64,000 bases of DNA from Flavobacteriales bacterium (GTDB lineage Bacteria; Bacteroidota; Bacteroidia; Flavobacteriales_E; Vicingaceae). Shown in pieces: positions 35,074 to 43,866 of the stretch. Where the stretch lies: NCBI GenBank assembly GCA_018608405.1, contig JABAZP010000015.1:27753-91752 (forward strand), written 5' to 3'. The notes beneath the pieces were generated by a model, which ran no database searches, was not told the origin of the DNA, and was given only the letters and a program-made list of their open reading frames with translations. Made by a program: the position numbers and the translations under genes. Position 1 is the first letter of the stretch. The number at the start of each line of letters is the position of its first letter.

Positions 35074-36687
35074 TTATTTGTTAAAGCTAGCTTTCAGCTG
35101 ATTCCAAAAATTCCAAAAATTGAAATGATAACGCTTGCCATCTACCAATATTTCATCGCCTGTTGTGCTAAGGGTGTGTAAACCTTCAGCATACCTGCCT
35201 TTTGGCGGAAGAATTTCTCTTACAAAAGACTCTTCAAACTCTGTAGGGCTAAGCTTTTCAATTTGTTTTAACACAATGTTACCGCCGTATGTTTTTGAAC
35301 AGTTTTGGGTAGGTCGAATGATTTTGCCATTTAAAAGAAAAGGTGTTCCGGCTGGTCTTGCCGAACGAATGTCGGTCGACACAGGATTTAAAAGATGCGG
35401 ATGGTATGGTCCCTCAATGGAGTTGGCATAAAATAAATACAGGTTTTCTTTGGGTGAACTTGCATGCATGCAGCTCAACCACCATTTTCCGTCTTTTTCA
35501 AACAGGGTAGGGTCAATCCACTGACCTTCTAAAAGCACACGCTTTTGCAAAACGTTCAGTTGTTCATCTACTTCGTGCAATTGAAGTAGGTTGCTTGTGT
35601 AATTCTCTGGTAAAACGTAACGCTTCTCATCGTGTTGGATGCTAAAAGGGTAGGAGTAGTGAGTCTTATCATCTAAAAAATTGCTCAGTTTACCTGAATT
35701 TGTGTCTAGCTTTTTTAGACTTCCCTTGCTGGTTATATAATTGTACAACTCTAAGAGTACTTCCTTTTTGTTCCATGCAAATGGGTCGGCATAATAGCTG
35801 CTGTTTGGTGCTTCATTCAACCACTTTACCGGTTTCAACGGATGATTTACTAGCTCTTCAATCGGTTGGGCAACTCGTCCAACGTTCCACTTTTCTGCTC
35901 TAAACAAACGGTCAAGGTGAAAACGAACCTTGTTGGCAATTAACTTAAATAGAAACTGAAGCGAAGTAAAGTTACCCGGCAGTTTGTATAATTTCCCTTT
36001 TTCAGGAATTGCTTGTAACTTCAACCTTCGTTGCGGATGATGAACGATTGCTTTAACGGCAAGTGCAGGCCAAACGGAAGTTTCTTCTAAAACGTGGTGC
36101 AGGTTAGCTCGATAACTGTGGTTGGTGGTTTGGAAAAATCCTTCTCTGATCAGCTGACCTTGATCTAGTTGCTCAGTAAGCTGCTGTAACATGCTTCCTG
36201 TAATGGAATCGCCGTTAAAAATTTCCCAAAACGCGGCAGGACCACCTCGGTATTTTCTTGGGTTACCGTGATGAAACGACCAAATTCCATAAGTAGGAAT
36301 ATTCAACACTTCACCTTTTAAAATGCCAAAACCAAAGCGAAGTACAACATCTAATTCTAATGATTTAAATGTCTCTAAATCGCTTTTATTGAAATAGTTT
36401 GCTACTCCTTTTTGCTCCGGAGTAAAAGAGAATTTTGGAGTGGTTGGAAACTGTTTCTCCCACTCAGTGAGTTGCAGTGGTCCGTTCCGATCTATGTTTT
36501 TATAAAGGCTTCGGAAGCCTACAGAGACGCTTTTTGCTGATGGTTTGGTACTGCCTATATTTTGAATAAACCCAACGAATTCGGCATGTTTAGTATCTAC
36601 AACATATTGAATGCTGTCCGCTTGCCACTTTTTAAGCAAAGGACTGTCTACTAAAATGGCAAAACGAAGCTTTATCTTTTCAGGCAT
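35074..36687 (-). CDS. Formyltransferase-like / GINT1-N-like fusion protein
   Basis: A 537-residue cytosolic-looking protein with two parts. Residues of about 1-235 resemble the methionyl-tRNA formyltransferase hydrolase fold, with the Asn/His region WSFHHGNPRKYRGGPAAFWE near 130-150 and GSMLQQLTEQLDQGQLI after it. Residues of about 285-530 resemble the N-terminal domain of glucosamine inositolphosphorylceramide transferase, a five-blade-propeller-like fold: YADPFAWNKKEVLLELYNYI, WIDPTLFEKDGKWWL, RPAGTPFLLNGKIIRPTQNC. The enzyme is probably an acyl- or formyl-sugar modifier in glycan synthesis; the reaction is not known. It overlaps the GT4 stop by eight bases. Confidence 0.75.
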   Translation of the reverse strand: MPEKIKLRFAILVDSPLLKKWQADSIQYVVDTKHAEFVGFIQNIGSTKPSAKSVSVGFRSLYKNIDRNGPLQLTEWEKQFPTTPKFSFTPEQKGVANYFNKSDLETFKSLELDVVLRFGFGILKGEVLNIPTYGIWSFHHGNPRKYRGGPAAFWEIFNGDSITGSMLQQLTEQLDQGQLIREGFFQTTNHSYRANLHHVLEETSVWPALAVKAIVHHPQRRLKLQAIPEKGKLYKLPGNFTSLQFLFKLIANKVRFHLDRLFRAEKWNVGRVAQPIEELVNHPLKPVKWLNEAPNSSYYADPFAWNKKEVLLELYNYITSKGSLKKLDTNSGKLSNFLDDKTHYSYPFSIQHDEKRYVLPENYTSNLLQLHEVDEQLNVLQKRVLLEGQWIDPTLFEKDGKWWLSCMHASSPKENLYLFYANSIEGPYHPHLLNPVSTDIRSARPAGTPFLLNGKIIRPTQNCSKTYGGNIVLKQIEKLSPTEFEESFVREILPPKGRYAEGLHTLSTTGDEILVDGKRYHFNFWNFWNQLKASFNK

Positions 36688-37858
36688 GCTCTTCTAACGC
36701 TTTATGGTATAACTGTAGAAACTGTTCCTGAATGCGTGCCTCTCCAAAATTAGCTACAGCATAGTTCCGAAGTTGCTCCTGATCATATTTTTTATAATCG
36801 TCCAACATGGTAAGAATTCCCTTTTCAAGTGTTTGAGCAGAGTTAGGTTCTAGTAGCAGTCCTCTCTCTTCATTCATGTATTCTGGAATTCCACCAACCC
36901 CTGATATCAACACCGGAACTCCACTAGCAAAGGCTTCAACCATCACTACCGATTGGGTCTCAAACTGACTGTAAAGTAATAAGAAATCGGCATTTTGAAG
37001 TAGAGCAGCTACCTTCTCTATCTCCACTTCTCCATAAAACGTGTAACGACCCTTCATGCTCCCGTTCTCTAACGCTTCTAACATAAAAGCTTCATCAGGT
37101 CCAGCTCCTAAAATATCTATTTCAAAATCCTTGCGTTGAATTCCTACTTTATTTAGGGCTTTAACAATTAAGTGAATGTTTTTTGGTCTCTTGGTGATAT
37201 TCGAAATGTAAATCACCCGTATTGGATTGTTTGCTTTGTCCAATTTCGGTTGAAACAGTTCAGTGTTTACCACATTGGGGACGATCGAGAAATTGGCTTT
37301 GATGCCGTGTCGCTTAATGGCTTCTTTTAAATAGTTGGAAACACAGGTAATTCCACTCGATTGTTTGGCAGTGTATTGGTAAAATTTCTTCCGGAAATAA
37401 CCCTTGAAAGCTCCACTTTCGGCTGTGTATCCTGACCAATGTTCTGTGATGAGGAACGGAATGTTTTCTGCTGTTTTTAAAAAATTAGCTAGTAGAGCAG
37501 ACCTCCCATTGATGTGAACGTGACAAAGGTCTGGTTTGCCAATGTCTTTCAAATATGCTTTGTAACCAATGGTTTGAGCTTTTCTGTATCGAAAAAACGA
37601 GGCTACTTGATTGAATATACTCAAGCCCAATTGAGGCTTTTTGTAGTACACACGGTACTCTGGGAATCCGTGTTGTTCTGTTTTTTTAACGGCAAAATTT
37701 TTGGAAAGCTCGCTGTTAGAATGCACAAAAATTACTCCCAAGCGGCATTTTTTAGAAAGCGCTAAGGCATGGTTTTCAATGAAATTGCCATCAAATTCTT
37801 CGAATTTGCTAGGGTACCACTTGGGTAAAAATAAAACGTTCAGTTCGCGATCAATCAA
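36680..37858 (-). CDS. GT4-family glycosyltransferase
   Basis: A 392-residue GT-B enzyme. The N-terminal acceptor domain starts with LNVLFLPKWYPSKFEEFDGN. The C-terminal nucleotide-sugar domain has IYISNITKRPKNIHLIVKAL near 215, YGEVEIEKVAALLQNADFLL near 280 and the E-x7-E motif VMVEAFASGVPVLISGVGGI near 315. It is soluble or membrane-associated. It is first of the three-gene surface-glycan operon and adds one sugar to an unknown acceptor. Confidence 0.9.
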   Translation of the reverse strand: MIDRELNVLFLPKWYPSKFEEFDGNFIENHALALSKKCRLGVIFVHSNSELSKNFAVKKTEQHGFPEYRVYYKKPQLGLSIFNQVASFFRYRKAQTIGYKAYLKDIGKPDLCHVHINGRSALLANFLKTAENIPFLITEHWSGYTAESGAFKGYFRKKFYQYTAKQSSGITCVSNYLKEAIKRHGIKANFSIVPNVVNTELFQPKLDKANNPIRVIYISNITKRPKNIHLIVKALNKVGIQRKDFEIDILGAGPDEAFMLEALENGSMKGRYTFYGEVEIEKVAALLQNADFLLLYSQFETQSVVMVEAFASGVPVLISGVGGIPEYMNEERGLLLEPNSAQTLEKGILTMLDDYKKYDQEQLRNYAVANFGEARIQEQFLQLYHKALEEHA

Positions 37859-37893
37859 ATGGGTTCATTTTTAACCAAAAGTATTCATTCCGT

Positions 37894-38442
37894 TTAAACC
37901 GCTTTCATAAAGCTTTTGAAACGACGAATGACAGATAATAGTATAGCACCTATGGTGATTTTAATCAGCGCTCCGGGCAGAAAAGGTAGTACTCCTTTGG
38001 CAAAAGCCGTGTTGGCGTCTAAATATCGAAATAGACCTAACCAACCACACAATAAAATAAGTAATGAACCAATTAACATTTGTAGCAAGTAGAACTTAAA
38101 TCGTTCCTCTTGCTTTCTTGCAAGCAGTCCACAAACAATAGCGGCAACAATAAAACCTATAAAGTAACCTAAACTAGGACCTGAAAACTTGTCCCATCCG
38201 CCTTTAAATCCTGCAAATACGGGCGCACCTAAAATTCCAATCGTAATATATATTCCAATTGCAAGGGTACCCCACGTTTCTTTTAAAAGGTGAGCAATGA
38301 GCAACACTGCCAAGGTTTGACCGGTTATCGGTGCCACCGATATACTTTCCGGTAATGATATGGATAGTTGAGCTGCTGCTCCTAGTGCTGCAACAGCTAT
38401 TAAAGCACCTGCGCCGTTACTTATGAGTTTCTCTGCATTCAT
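37894..38442 (-). CDS. bioY: Biotin transporter BioY
   Basis: The substrate-binding S component of an ECF biotin transporter, 182 residues with about six spans. Family motifs are VAPITGQTLAVLLIAHLLKE near 35-55, IGILGAPVFAGFKGGWDKFSGPSLGYFIGF (here in two parts near 70-100) and FLPGALIKITIGAILLS at the end. No ecfA or ecfT gene is adjacent, which is usual for solitary BioY. The start lies inside the 3' end of the upstream gene (26-base overlap). Confidence 0.95.
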   Translation of the reverse strand: MNAEKLISNGAGALIAVAALGAAAQLSISLPESISVAPITGQTLAVLLIAHLLKETWGTLAIGIYITIGILGAPVFAGFKGGWDKFSGPSLGYFIGFIVAAIVCGLLARKQEERFKFYLLQMLIGSLLILLCGWLGLFRYLDANTAFAKGVLPFLPGALIKITIGAILLSVIRRFKSFMKAV

Positions 38443-38833
38443 TTACCTGCTCTGAATTAAAATTTAAAACTTCCACTTCTACATCACTTTTTGGTTCAAA
38501 AGATGTTTCAATTAAATGATAGGGGCGGAAGAAATTGCTAAAAAATGATTTCTTCAAACAATCTGCAAGGTCTGCTTTTTCGAGTAAAATTCCATTGCTA
38601 TAAAAACCCATCACTACATCTACGTTTAAATTGACTTTTGTTTTATTGAAAAACCTTACCTTCAAGAGGGTACCTTTTCCCTCCATATTTTTAAAGGAAT
38701 AGTTCATGTTTACGTCTTTTACTTCTTCGCCAACTTTAATTTTTTCTATGTGCTTAACTTTCTCATTTTCTTGTGAAAAGCCACTAGAAATGCCAATTAA
38801 AAACACCGTCACGCATGTTAAAAATACCTTCAT
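38417..38833 (-). CDS. Exported protein of unknown function
   Basis: A 138-residue protein with a signal peptide (MKVFLTCVTVFLIGISSGFSQ). The rest is a charged beta-rich domain (VNMNYSFKNMEGKGTLLKVR, LNVDVVMGFYSNGI) that I do not recognise. It shares its 3' end with bioY. A lipid anchor is unlikely: the Cys in the signal region is not in a lipobox. Confidence 0.6.
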   Translation of the reverse strand: MKVFLTCVTVFLIGISSGFSQENEKVKHIEKIKVGEEVKDVNMNYSFKNMEGKGTLLKVRFFNKTKVNLNVDVVMGFYSNGILLEKADLADCLKKSFFSNFFRPYHLIETSFEPKSDVEVEVLNFNSEQVNECRETHK

Positions 38834-38899
38834 CTTTTTTTTGTGCGAAGGTACGTCTTCTTCATTTGAAAAAAAAACAGATTTTTGTTAAAGAAAGGG

Positions 38900-38930
38900 T
38901 TGTTTTAGAACAGAAAAAGTATTTATTTTG
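38900..38930 (+). promoter_or_regulatory. rpmB promoter, -33 TTG and -7 TATTTTG
   Basis: TTG at 38900-38902 and TATTTTG at 38924-38930 are 21 bases apart, which fits Bacteroidota -33/-7 geometry with a near-consensus -7. The ATG follows 26 bases later. Confidence 0.5.
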
Positions 38931-38956
38931 CACTCCAATTTTTTAGCGGAAAAGAT

Positions 38957-39190
38957 ATGTCTAAAGTTTGTCAATTAACAGGAAAGAGAGTAATCACAGG
39001 AAACAATGTATCTCACTCAAAGAGAAGGACGAGAAGAACATTTGCGCCTAACTTATTTACAAGAAAGTTTTTTAACCCTGATACCAATGAGTGGATCACG
39101 TTAAAAGTTTCTGCAGCAGGTATTCGAAACATTACTAAGAACGGCTTAACAGCTTGTATTAAAGAAGCAAAAGCAAAAGGATTCATGTAG
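38957..39190 (+). CDS. rpmB: 50S ribosomal protein L28
   Basis: A 77-residue ribosomal protein: MSKVCQLTGKRVITGNNVSH, then KRRTRRTFAPNLFTRKF and WITLKVSAAGIRNITKNGL. Length and motifs are standard. Only one Cys pair partner is present, so it is probably not zinc-binding. It is followed directly by a terminator, without rpmG. Confidence 0.97.
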   Translation: MSKVCQLTGKRVITGNNVSHSKRRTRRTFAPNLFTRKFFNPDTNEWITLKVSAAGIRNITKNGLTACIKEAKAKGFM

Positions 39191-39212
39191 AATTCTTTAT
39201 CAACCATACAGA

Positions 39213-39245
39213 AAGCCCTTTCGATAACCCGAAAGGGCTTTTTTT
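39213..39245 (+). terminator. rpmB terminator
   Basis: An 11-bp stem (AAGCCCTTTCG 39213-39223 with CGAAAGGGCTT 39230-39240, six-base loop) is followed by a T run. It starts 23 bases after the L28 stop. Confidence 0.9.
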
Positions 39246-39304
39246 GTTTGTGACGATAAAGATCATCTACATTAAGAATTTGTATTGTTGGGTAACCTTT
39301 TAAA

Positions 39305-40409
39305 TTAATAAGCCCTGGCCAAAGCTTTAAAAATACTAGTCCAGCTAGTATTGCCGTAGTTTTTACCCAACCTTACAATTATGAGGTTCTTTTCTGGGTG
39401 GACATAAATGTACTGTCCCAAGATCCCCTCAGCTGCGTAGTCTCCTTCATTTCCTTTCAACCATCATTGGTATTGGTAGTTATCTTCAGAACCAGCCGTC
39501 GTATCGAGTTTGGTAGATTTTTCAATCCACTCTTCGTTCAACAATTGCTCCCCTTCCCAATTTCCCTTGTTTAAATAAAATCGGACGAGTTTGGCAAAGT
39601 CGTGCGCTCTTGCATTCAAACAGCAAAACGTTTTTTCAAGGCCATTCTTTTTACGATCTAAACTCCAAGAAGCATCGTATTCCATTCCTAGTGGAGTCCA
39701 TAGTTTTTCTTGTAAGTATGTCGTAATTTTTTTCCCGTTTAAGGCTCGTTCTAATGCTAAACCCAATACTTGAGTTTGTCCGCTTTGGTAATTGAAATAG
39801 GTGCCAGGTTCGCCTTCTAATTTCGCTTTTGCAAGCTGCTTTCTCAAATTTCTACCGTAATAATACGATGCTGCGTGACCAAAAGGGTTGCAGTAACTTT
39901 CGTTGAATTTCATTGCTGAAGTCATTTGTAAAAGGTGCTTCAAGGTTACCTTGTCCCAACCATTTTCTTTCAGTTCTGGAATGTACTTCGTTACCAAGTC
40001 CTCTTCTGAACCAATTAAACTGTCTTGAATGGCAAACCCAATAAGCATAGATGTTACTGATTTGGCCATAGAGAAAGACGCTACGGTAGATTCTTCTGCG
40101 TACTTGTTATAGTAGTTTTCATATTGTACCGTGTCATTTTTTTATGACCAAAAAAGCTACTGTTCTATTTTTCTCTAGGTACTCGTCAAAGTCAACTACC
40201 TCTCCATTGATGGTAAAGTTTTTTGGCTTACTTAGTTCAGCTCTTTTTGCAAAATGAAATACTTCGTCCGACTTTGTCAACATTCTACTAGGAAACTTCT
40301 TATAGTCTGTTATGTCGGCAAAGTTGTAAACAAAAAAACGTCCAACCGTGCAGGCGCTAAGGCTTGCTAAAACCACAATTAGTAGAAGCCATTTGAGTTT
40401 TATTGCCAT
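39305..40409 (-). pseudogene. Beta-lactamase-family serine hydrolase, frameshift plus TGA
   Basis: An exported penicillin-binding/beta-lactamase class C-like hydrolase. It starts at ATG 40409 overlapping the lptG stop, with a lipoprotein-type signal (VVLASLSAC). The frame closes at a TGA at 40134 in a T7 (A7 coding) tract at 40137-40143. Dropping one A joins VAFLVIK to NDTVQYENYYNKYAEESTV and the catalytic motif FSMAKSVTS (SxxK). Further on, EDNYQYQ is followed by TGA at 39464-39466 where the family expects Trp, and the frame then continues WLKGNEGDYAAEGILGQYIY to a TAA at 39305-39307 (ALARAY end). Two independent lesions make this either a decaying gene or one hit by consensus error. Confidence 0.8.
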
Positions 40410-41488
40410 TATTTAGGAGCTTTTTGAATGAGATAAACTGCCAAAATACCGTAAATTACGTTGGGAATCCACATGGCAATCATGGGATCTAACCCGCCAT
40501 TAGTAGAAAAGGTTTGAGTAACTTTCATAAACATGATGAAGGTAAAACTCAATGCCAACCCCAGGCCTAAGTGAAGTCCAATCCCACCGCGCACTTTTCT
40601 GCTGGCAATCGCAACTCCTATAAAGGTGAGCACAAGCGTTGCAAAGGGAAATGCAATGCGTTTGTGTTGTTCTATTTTTAAATTAATAACATCCTTAGAT
40701 CCTTTAAAGGTGAGGACTTCAATTTCCTTTTGCAGTTGGAAGTAATCTAACATTTCTACATCGGCGTTTCTCCTTGTGAAGTCGCCTGGAAGCATGTTTA
40801 GTGATGTATCTTTCGTGAGTCCATTTTTAATTGTTTCTGACCTCCCGTCAATGAATCGTTCATAATAGTTTTGTATCGTCCACATTTGCTTGGTGGAATC
40901 CCAACGCACAAAATCGCTGATCAATTTGTACGTCATTTCACCGTCCTCATTGAATTGCTCCAAGCTAAACTTCACACCAACATTTGTAGGTACAGCATAG
41001 CTACCAATGTAAGCATAGCTGTTTGGAGTAAGTTGAAGGTGAATGTTTTTATCCTTGTTTCGATATTGATTTTTGATGTACTTGTACTTGAATTCGAGCA
41101 TTTTAACATTGCTCTTTGGGATTAAAAAGTTATTCAAGTAAAGCGAAAGAGACCCAATAAGTACAGCTCCAATGAGGTAAGGGACTAGCATTCTTCGAAA
41201 CGAAATTCCACTTGCTAAAATGGAAACGATCTCGGTATTACTTGCCATTTTTGACGTAAAAAATATGACAGACACAAAAATGAAAAGCGGACTGAATAGG
41301 TTGGCAAAGTAGGGGATGAAATTCAAGTAATAATCGAAAATAATTGCTTCTGTTGGAGCACTTTTTTCAATGAATTCATCCACATTCTCCGAGAAATCGA
41401 AAACAATAGAAATAGAAATAATTAGGGCGATAGAGAAGAAAAAGGTGCCCAAAAACTTTTTAAGTATGTACAGGTCTAGTATTTTCAT
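40409..41488 (-). CDS. LptF/LptG-family lipopolysaccharide export permease
   Basis: A 359-residue inner-membrane protein with three N-terminal and three C-terminal spans around a periplasmic beta-jellyroll (about 105-270), the layout of YjgP/YjgQ. It starts ILDLYILKKFLGTFFFS and has SENVDEFIEKSAP in the first loop. It belongs to the LptBFG transporter that lifts LPS towards the outer membrane. It follows tgt without a gap and overlaps the damaged hydrolase by one base. F or G cannot be told apart here. Confidence 0.92.
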   Translation of the reverse strand: MKILDLYILKKFLGTFFFSIALIISISIVFDFSENVDEFIEKSAPTEAIIFDYYLNFIPYFANLFSPLFIFVSVIFFTSKMASNTEIVSILASGISFRRMLVPYLIGAVLIGSLSLYLNNFLIPKSNVKMLEFKYKYIKNQYRNKDKNIHLQLTPNSYAYIGSYAVPTNVGVKFSLEQFNEDGEMTYKLISDFVRWDSTKQMWTIQNYYERFIDGRSETIKNGLTKDTSLNMLPGDFTRRNADVEMLDYFQLQKEIEVLTFKGSKDVINLKIEQHKRIAFPFATLVLTFIGVAIASRKVRGGIGLHLGLGLALSFTFIMFMKVTQTFSTNGGLDPMIAMWIPNVIYGILAVYLIQKAPK

Positions 41489-42619
41489 TTAGAGACGTTG
41501 GGCCATGTTAACCACCATTTTATTCTTCCATTCAACAAATGTGCCATCAATAATTCTTCTTCTAGCTTCCTTTACTAACCAAAGATAGAAGGCTAAATTG
41601 TGTAAAGTGGCAATCTGTGCGCCTAAAATTTCTTTTGAAATCATTAAGTGTCTCACGTAGGCCTTGGTATAAAAGCTATCCACATAACTTTCTCCATCTG
41701 GATCTAACACTGAAAAGTCATCTTTCCATTTTTGGTTTCTCATGTTCATAAAACCGTGCTTCGTAAATAACATGCCATTTCTAGCATTTCTGCTTGGCAT
41801 TACACAGTCAAACATATCAACTCCTAAGGCAATGTTTTCTAAAATGTTAATTGGCGTTCCAACACCCATTAAGTAACGCGGTTTATCTTTGGGTAAAATG
41901 TCACAAACAATTTCGCACATCTCATACATTTCCTCTGCAGGTTCTCCAACTGAAAGTCCACCAATAGCGTTTCCGTCTCTTCCGAAAGAGGCAATGGTTT
42001 CTGCCGATTCGATTCGAAGGTCTTTGTAGGTGCTACCTTGAACAATTGGGAAAAGGGTTTGGGTATATCCATAAAGCGGTTCGGTGCTGTCAAACCGATC
42101 ACAACAGCGTTTTAGCCACCTGTGCGTCATGCCCATAGAACGTTTTGCATAATCATAATCGCAAGGGTAAGGCGTGCACTCGTCGAAGGCCATGATAATG
42201 TCGGCACCAATAATTCTTTGAGTGTCCATAACATTCTCCGGGGTGAAGAAGTGTTTTGCACCATCAACATGGGAGGAGAATTTTACGCCCTCTTCAGTAA
42301 TTTTTCTTCTATCAGCTAAGGAATAAACTTGATACCCCCCGCTATCAGTTAAAATAGGGCTATCCCAGCTGTTGAACTTGTGCAGGCCTCCAGCTTTTTG
42401 CATGGTGTCCAGTCCTGGTCGCAAGTATAAATGATAGGTATTTCCCAAAATGATTTGGGCTTCTACATCTTCTTTTAACTCTTTTTGATGCACCGCTTTT
42501 ACTGTTCCTGCGGTTCCAACAGGCATAAAAATCGGAGTCTGAATTTTTCCGTGGTCGGTTGTTATTTCTCCCGCTCGTGCCTTCGAGTTGGCATCTTCAT
42601 GCTGTAAGCTAAACTTCAT
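41489..42619 (-). CDS. tgt: tRNA-guanine transglycosylase (queuine-type)
   Basis: Exchanges guanine 34 for preQ1 in GUN-anticodon tRNAs. It is 376 residues. Visible motifs are MPVGTAGTVKAVHQKELKE, LTDSGGYQVYSLA near 90 with the catalytic Asp, AFDECTPYP, IGGLSVGEP near 220, YLMGVGTP and MFDCVMPSRNARNGMLFT. The C-terminal zinc site is unusual: where most Tgt have CxCxxC, this one reads GESYVD (near 316-321), with no Cys although the following KAYVRHL and HNLAFYLWL are present. I recall the same loss in other Bacteroidota, so it is likely functional. Confidence 0.93.
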   Translation of the reverse strand: MKFSLQHEDANSKARAGEITTDHGKIQTPIFMPVGTAGTVKAVHQKELKEDVEAQIILGNTYHLYLRPGLDTMQKAGGLHKFNSWDSPILTDSGGYQVYSLADRRKITEEGVKFSSHVDGAKHFFTPENVMDTQRIIGADIIMAFDECTPYPCDYDYAKRSMGMTHRWLKRCCDRFDSTEPLYGYTQTLFPIVQGSTYKDLRIESAETIASFGRDGNAIGGLSVGEPAEEMYEMCEIVCDILPKDKPRYLMGVGTPINILENIALGVDMFDCVMPSRNARNGMLFTKHGFMNMRNQKWKDDFSVLDPDGESYVDSFYTKAYVRHLMISKEILGAQIATLHNLAFYLWLVKEARRRIIDGTFVEWKNKMVVNMAQRL

Positions 42620-42744
42620 GTTCGTTTTTCAAAAAAGAGTGGCAAAGGTAAGTAAAGCGGTAGAAAAGGAAACAGTTGAAACTACAGTGATTTCTTTGCT
42701 CTTAATGAGCGCTGAACTCACAAAATAGGGGTAAATTTCCCCTC

Positions 42745-43866
42745 ATGAATTTGACCCATCAGTTCACAGCAGTGTCAACTTTGCAGCTTTCATTAATGGG
42801 AAGCTTTTTAATTGCACTTGGGGTTCAATTATATTATTACCTAAGGTATTTTTTCCCGCTTTCAAACTATCAGTCTAACGAAAAACAAGATACAGCAGAA
42901 GGGGTTTCAATTATTATTGCGGCCAAAAATGAAGCGGAGACCATTGAGCAATGTGTTCGGAAATTGTTGAATCAGGTGTATCCTCATTTTGAGATTATTG
43001 TTGTGAACGACTATTCAGAGGATGCCACGTTGGAATTACTCAATGGGTTGAAATCCGATAAACTGACCGTTTTAAACAATGAAGTAGGGCCGGGTAAAAA
43101 ATCTGCTTTAAGCCAAGGAATTGAAAAAGCCCACTATGAACTATTGTTATTCACAGATGCAGACTGCTTGCCCAATTCAAATTTTTGGATTTCAACTATG
43201 GTGAAACATTTTTCTGACGAGAAGGAGGTTGTTTTGGGTTTTGGAGCATTTCAAAAAGACAGAGGAGTACTGAATAAATTGATTCGTTTCGAAGGGTTTA
43301 TGACAGCGCTTCAGTATTTTGGATTTGCTAGAGTGGGTCAGGCGTATATGGGTGTTGGAAGAAATTTAGCGTATCGAAAGTCAAGCTTTAAAAAGATTGG
43401 AGGATTTAACGTCCACCAAGCCATTTTAAGTGGAGACGATGACTTATTAGTAAATAAGGTAGCGACTTCTTCGAATGTTGCGATTGAAATGAATAAAGAG
43501 GCGCACACGACAACTGCCTCTGAGTCCTCTTGGAAAAGCTTTGTTTTTCAAAAACGGAGGCAATTAAGTGCTGGAGCGCATTATAAAAAGAAAGACAAGT
43601 TGCGCTTAGCTATTTTTGGTGCAGCAAATTTCTTATACTATGGGCTGTTTGTAATTCTTTTGCTTTTTTCATCCTTTACACTTTTAATTTTAGGGATATT
43701 TGTAACAAAGCAAGTTCTGGAGTATTTGGTGTTCAAGAGGATTGCAAATCAGTTAGGCGTTGAGGACTTATTGCCTTTGATTCTTTTCTTAGAACCCCTC
43801 TATATTTTTAGCATGACAGCAATTGGTGTTTCAACTTGGTTTTGGAGAGTAAACAAATGGAAGTAA
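42745..43866 (+). CDS. Membrane GT2-family glycosyltransferase
   Basis: A 373-residue GT-A enzyme with an N-terminal membrane anchor (LSLMGSFLIALGVQLYYYL) and two or three C-terminal spans (near 295-335 and 345-365). The catalytic core has SIIIAAKNEAETIEQCV, VVNDYSED, the DxD LLFTDADCLP near 140, GVGRNLAYRKSSF and SGDDDLLVNK, with KRRQLSAGAHY in the QxxRW position. The product is unknown. The last 10 bases overlap the start of a sigma factor gene, an unusual pairing. Confidence 0.88.
   Translation: MNLTHQFTAVSTLQLSLMGSFLIALGVQLYYYLRYFFPLSNYQSNEKQDTAEGVSIIIAAKNEAETIEQCVRKLLNQVYPHFEIIVVNDYSEDATLELLNGLKSDKLTVLNNEVGPGKKSALSQGIEKAHYELLLFTDADCLPNSNFWISTMVKHFSDEKEVVLGFGAFQKDRGVLNKLIRFEGFMTALQYFGFARVGQAYMGVGRNLAYRKSSFKKIGGFNVHQAILSGDDDLLVNKVATSSNVAIEMNKEAHTTTASESSWKSFVFQKRRQLSAGAHYKKKDKLRLAIFGAANFLYYGLFVILLLFSSFTLLILGIFVTKQVLEYLVFKRIANQLGVEDLLPLILFLEPLYIFSMTAIGVSTWFWRVNKWK

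Noticed and set aside
37894..38442. Biotin riboswitch or BirA operator upstream of bioY
   Set aside because: The start of bioY lies inside the preceding gene and no matching palindrome was found.
39305..40409. Reading TGA as Trp (altered genetic code) or selenocysteine
   Set aside because: TGA is used as a normal stop in other genes here (for example GH92 and the intron RT), Trp is encoded by TGG throughout, and no SECIS-like structure is seen.
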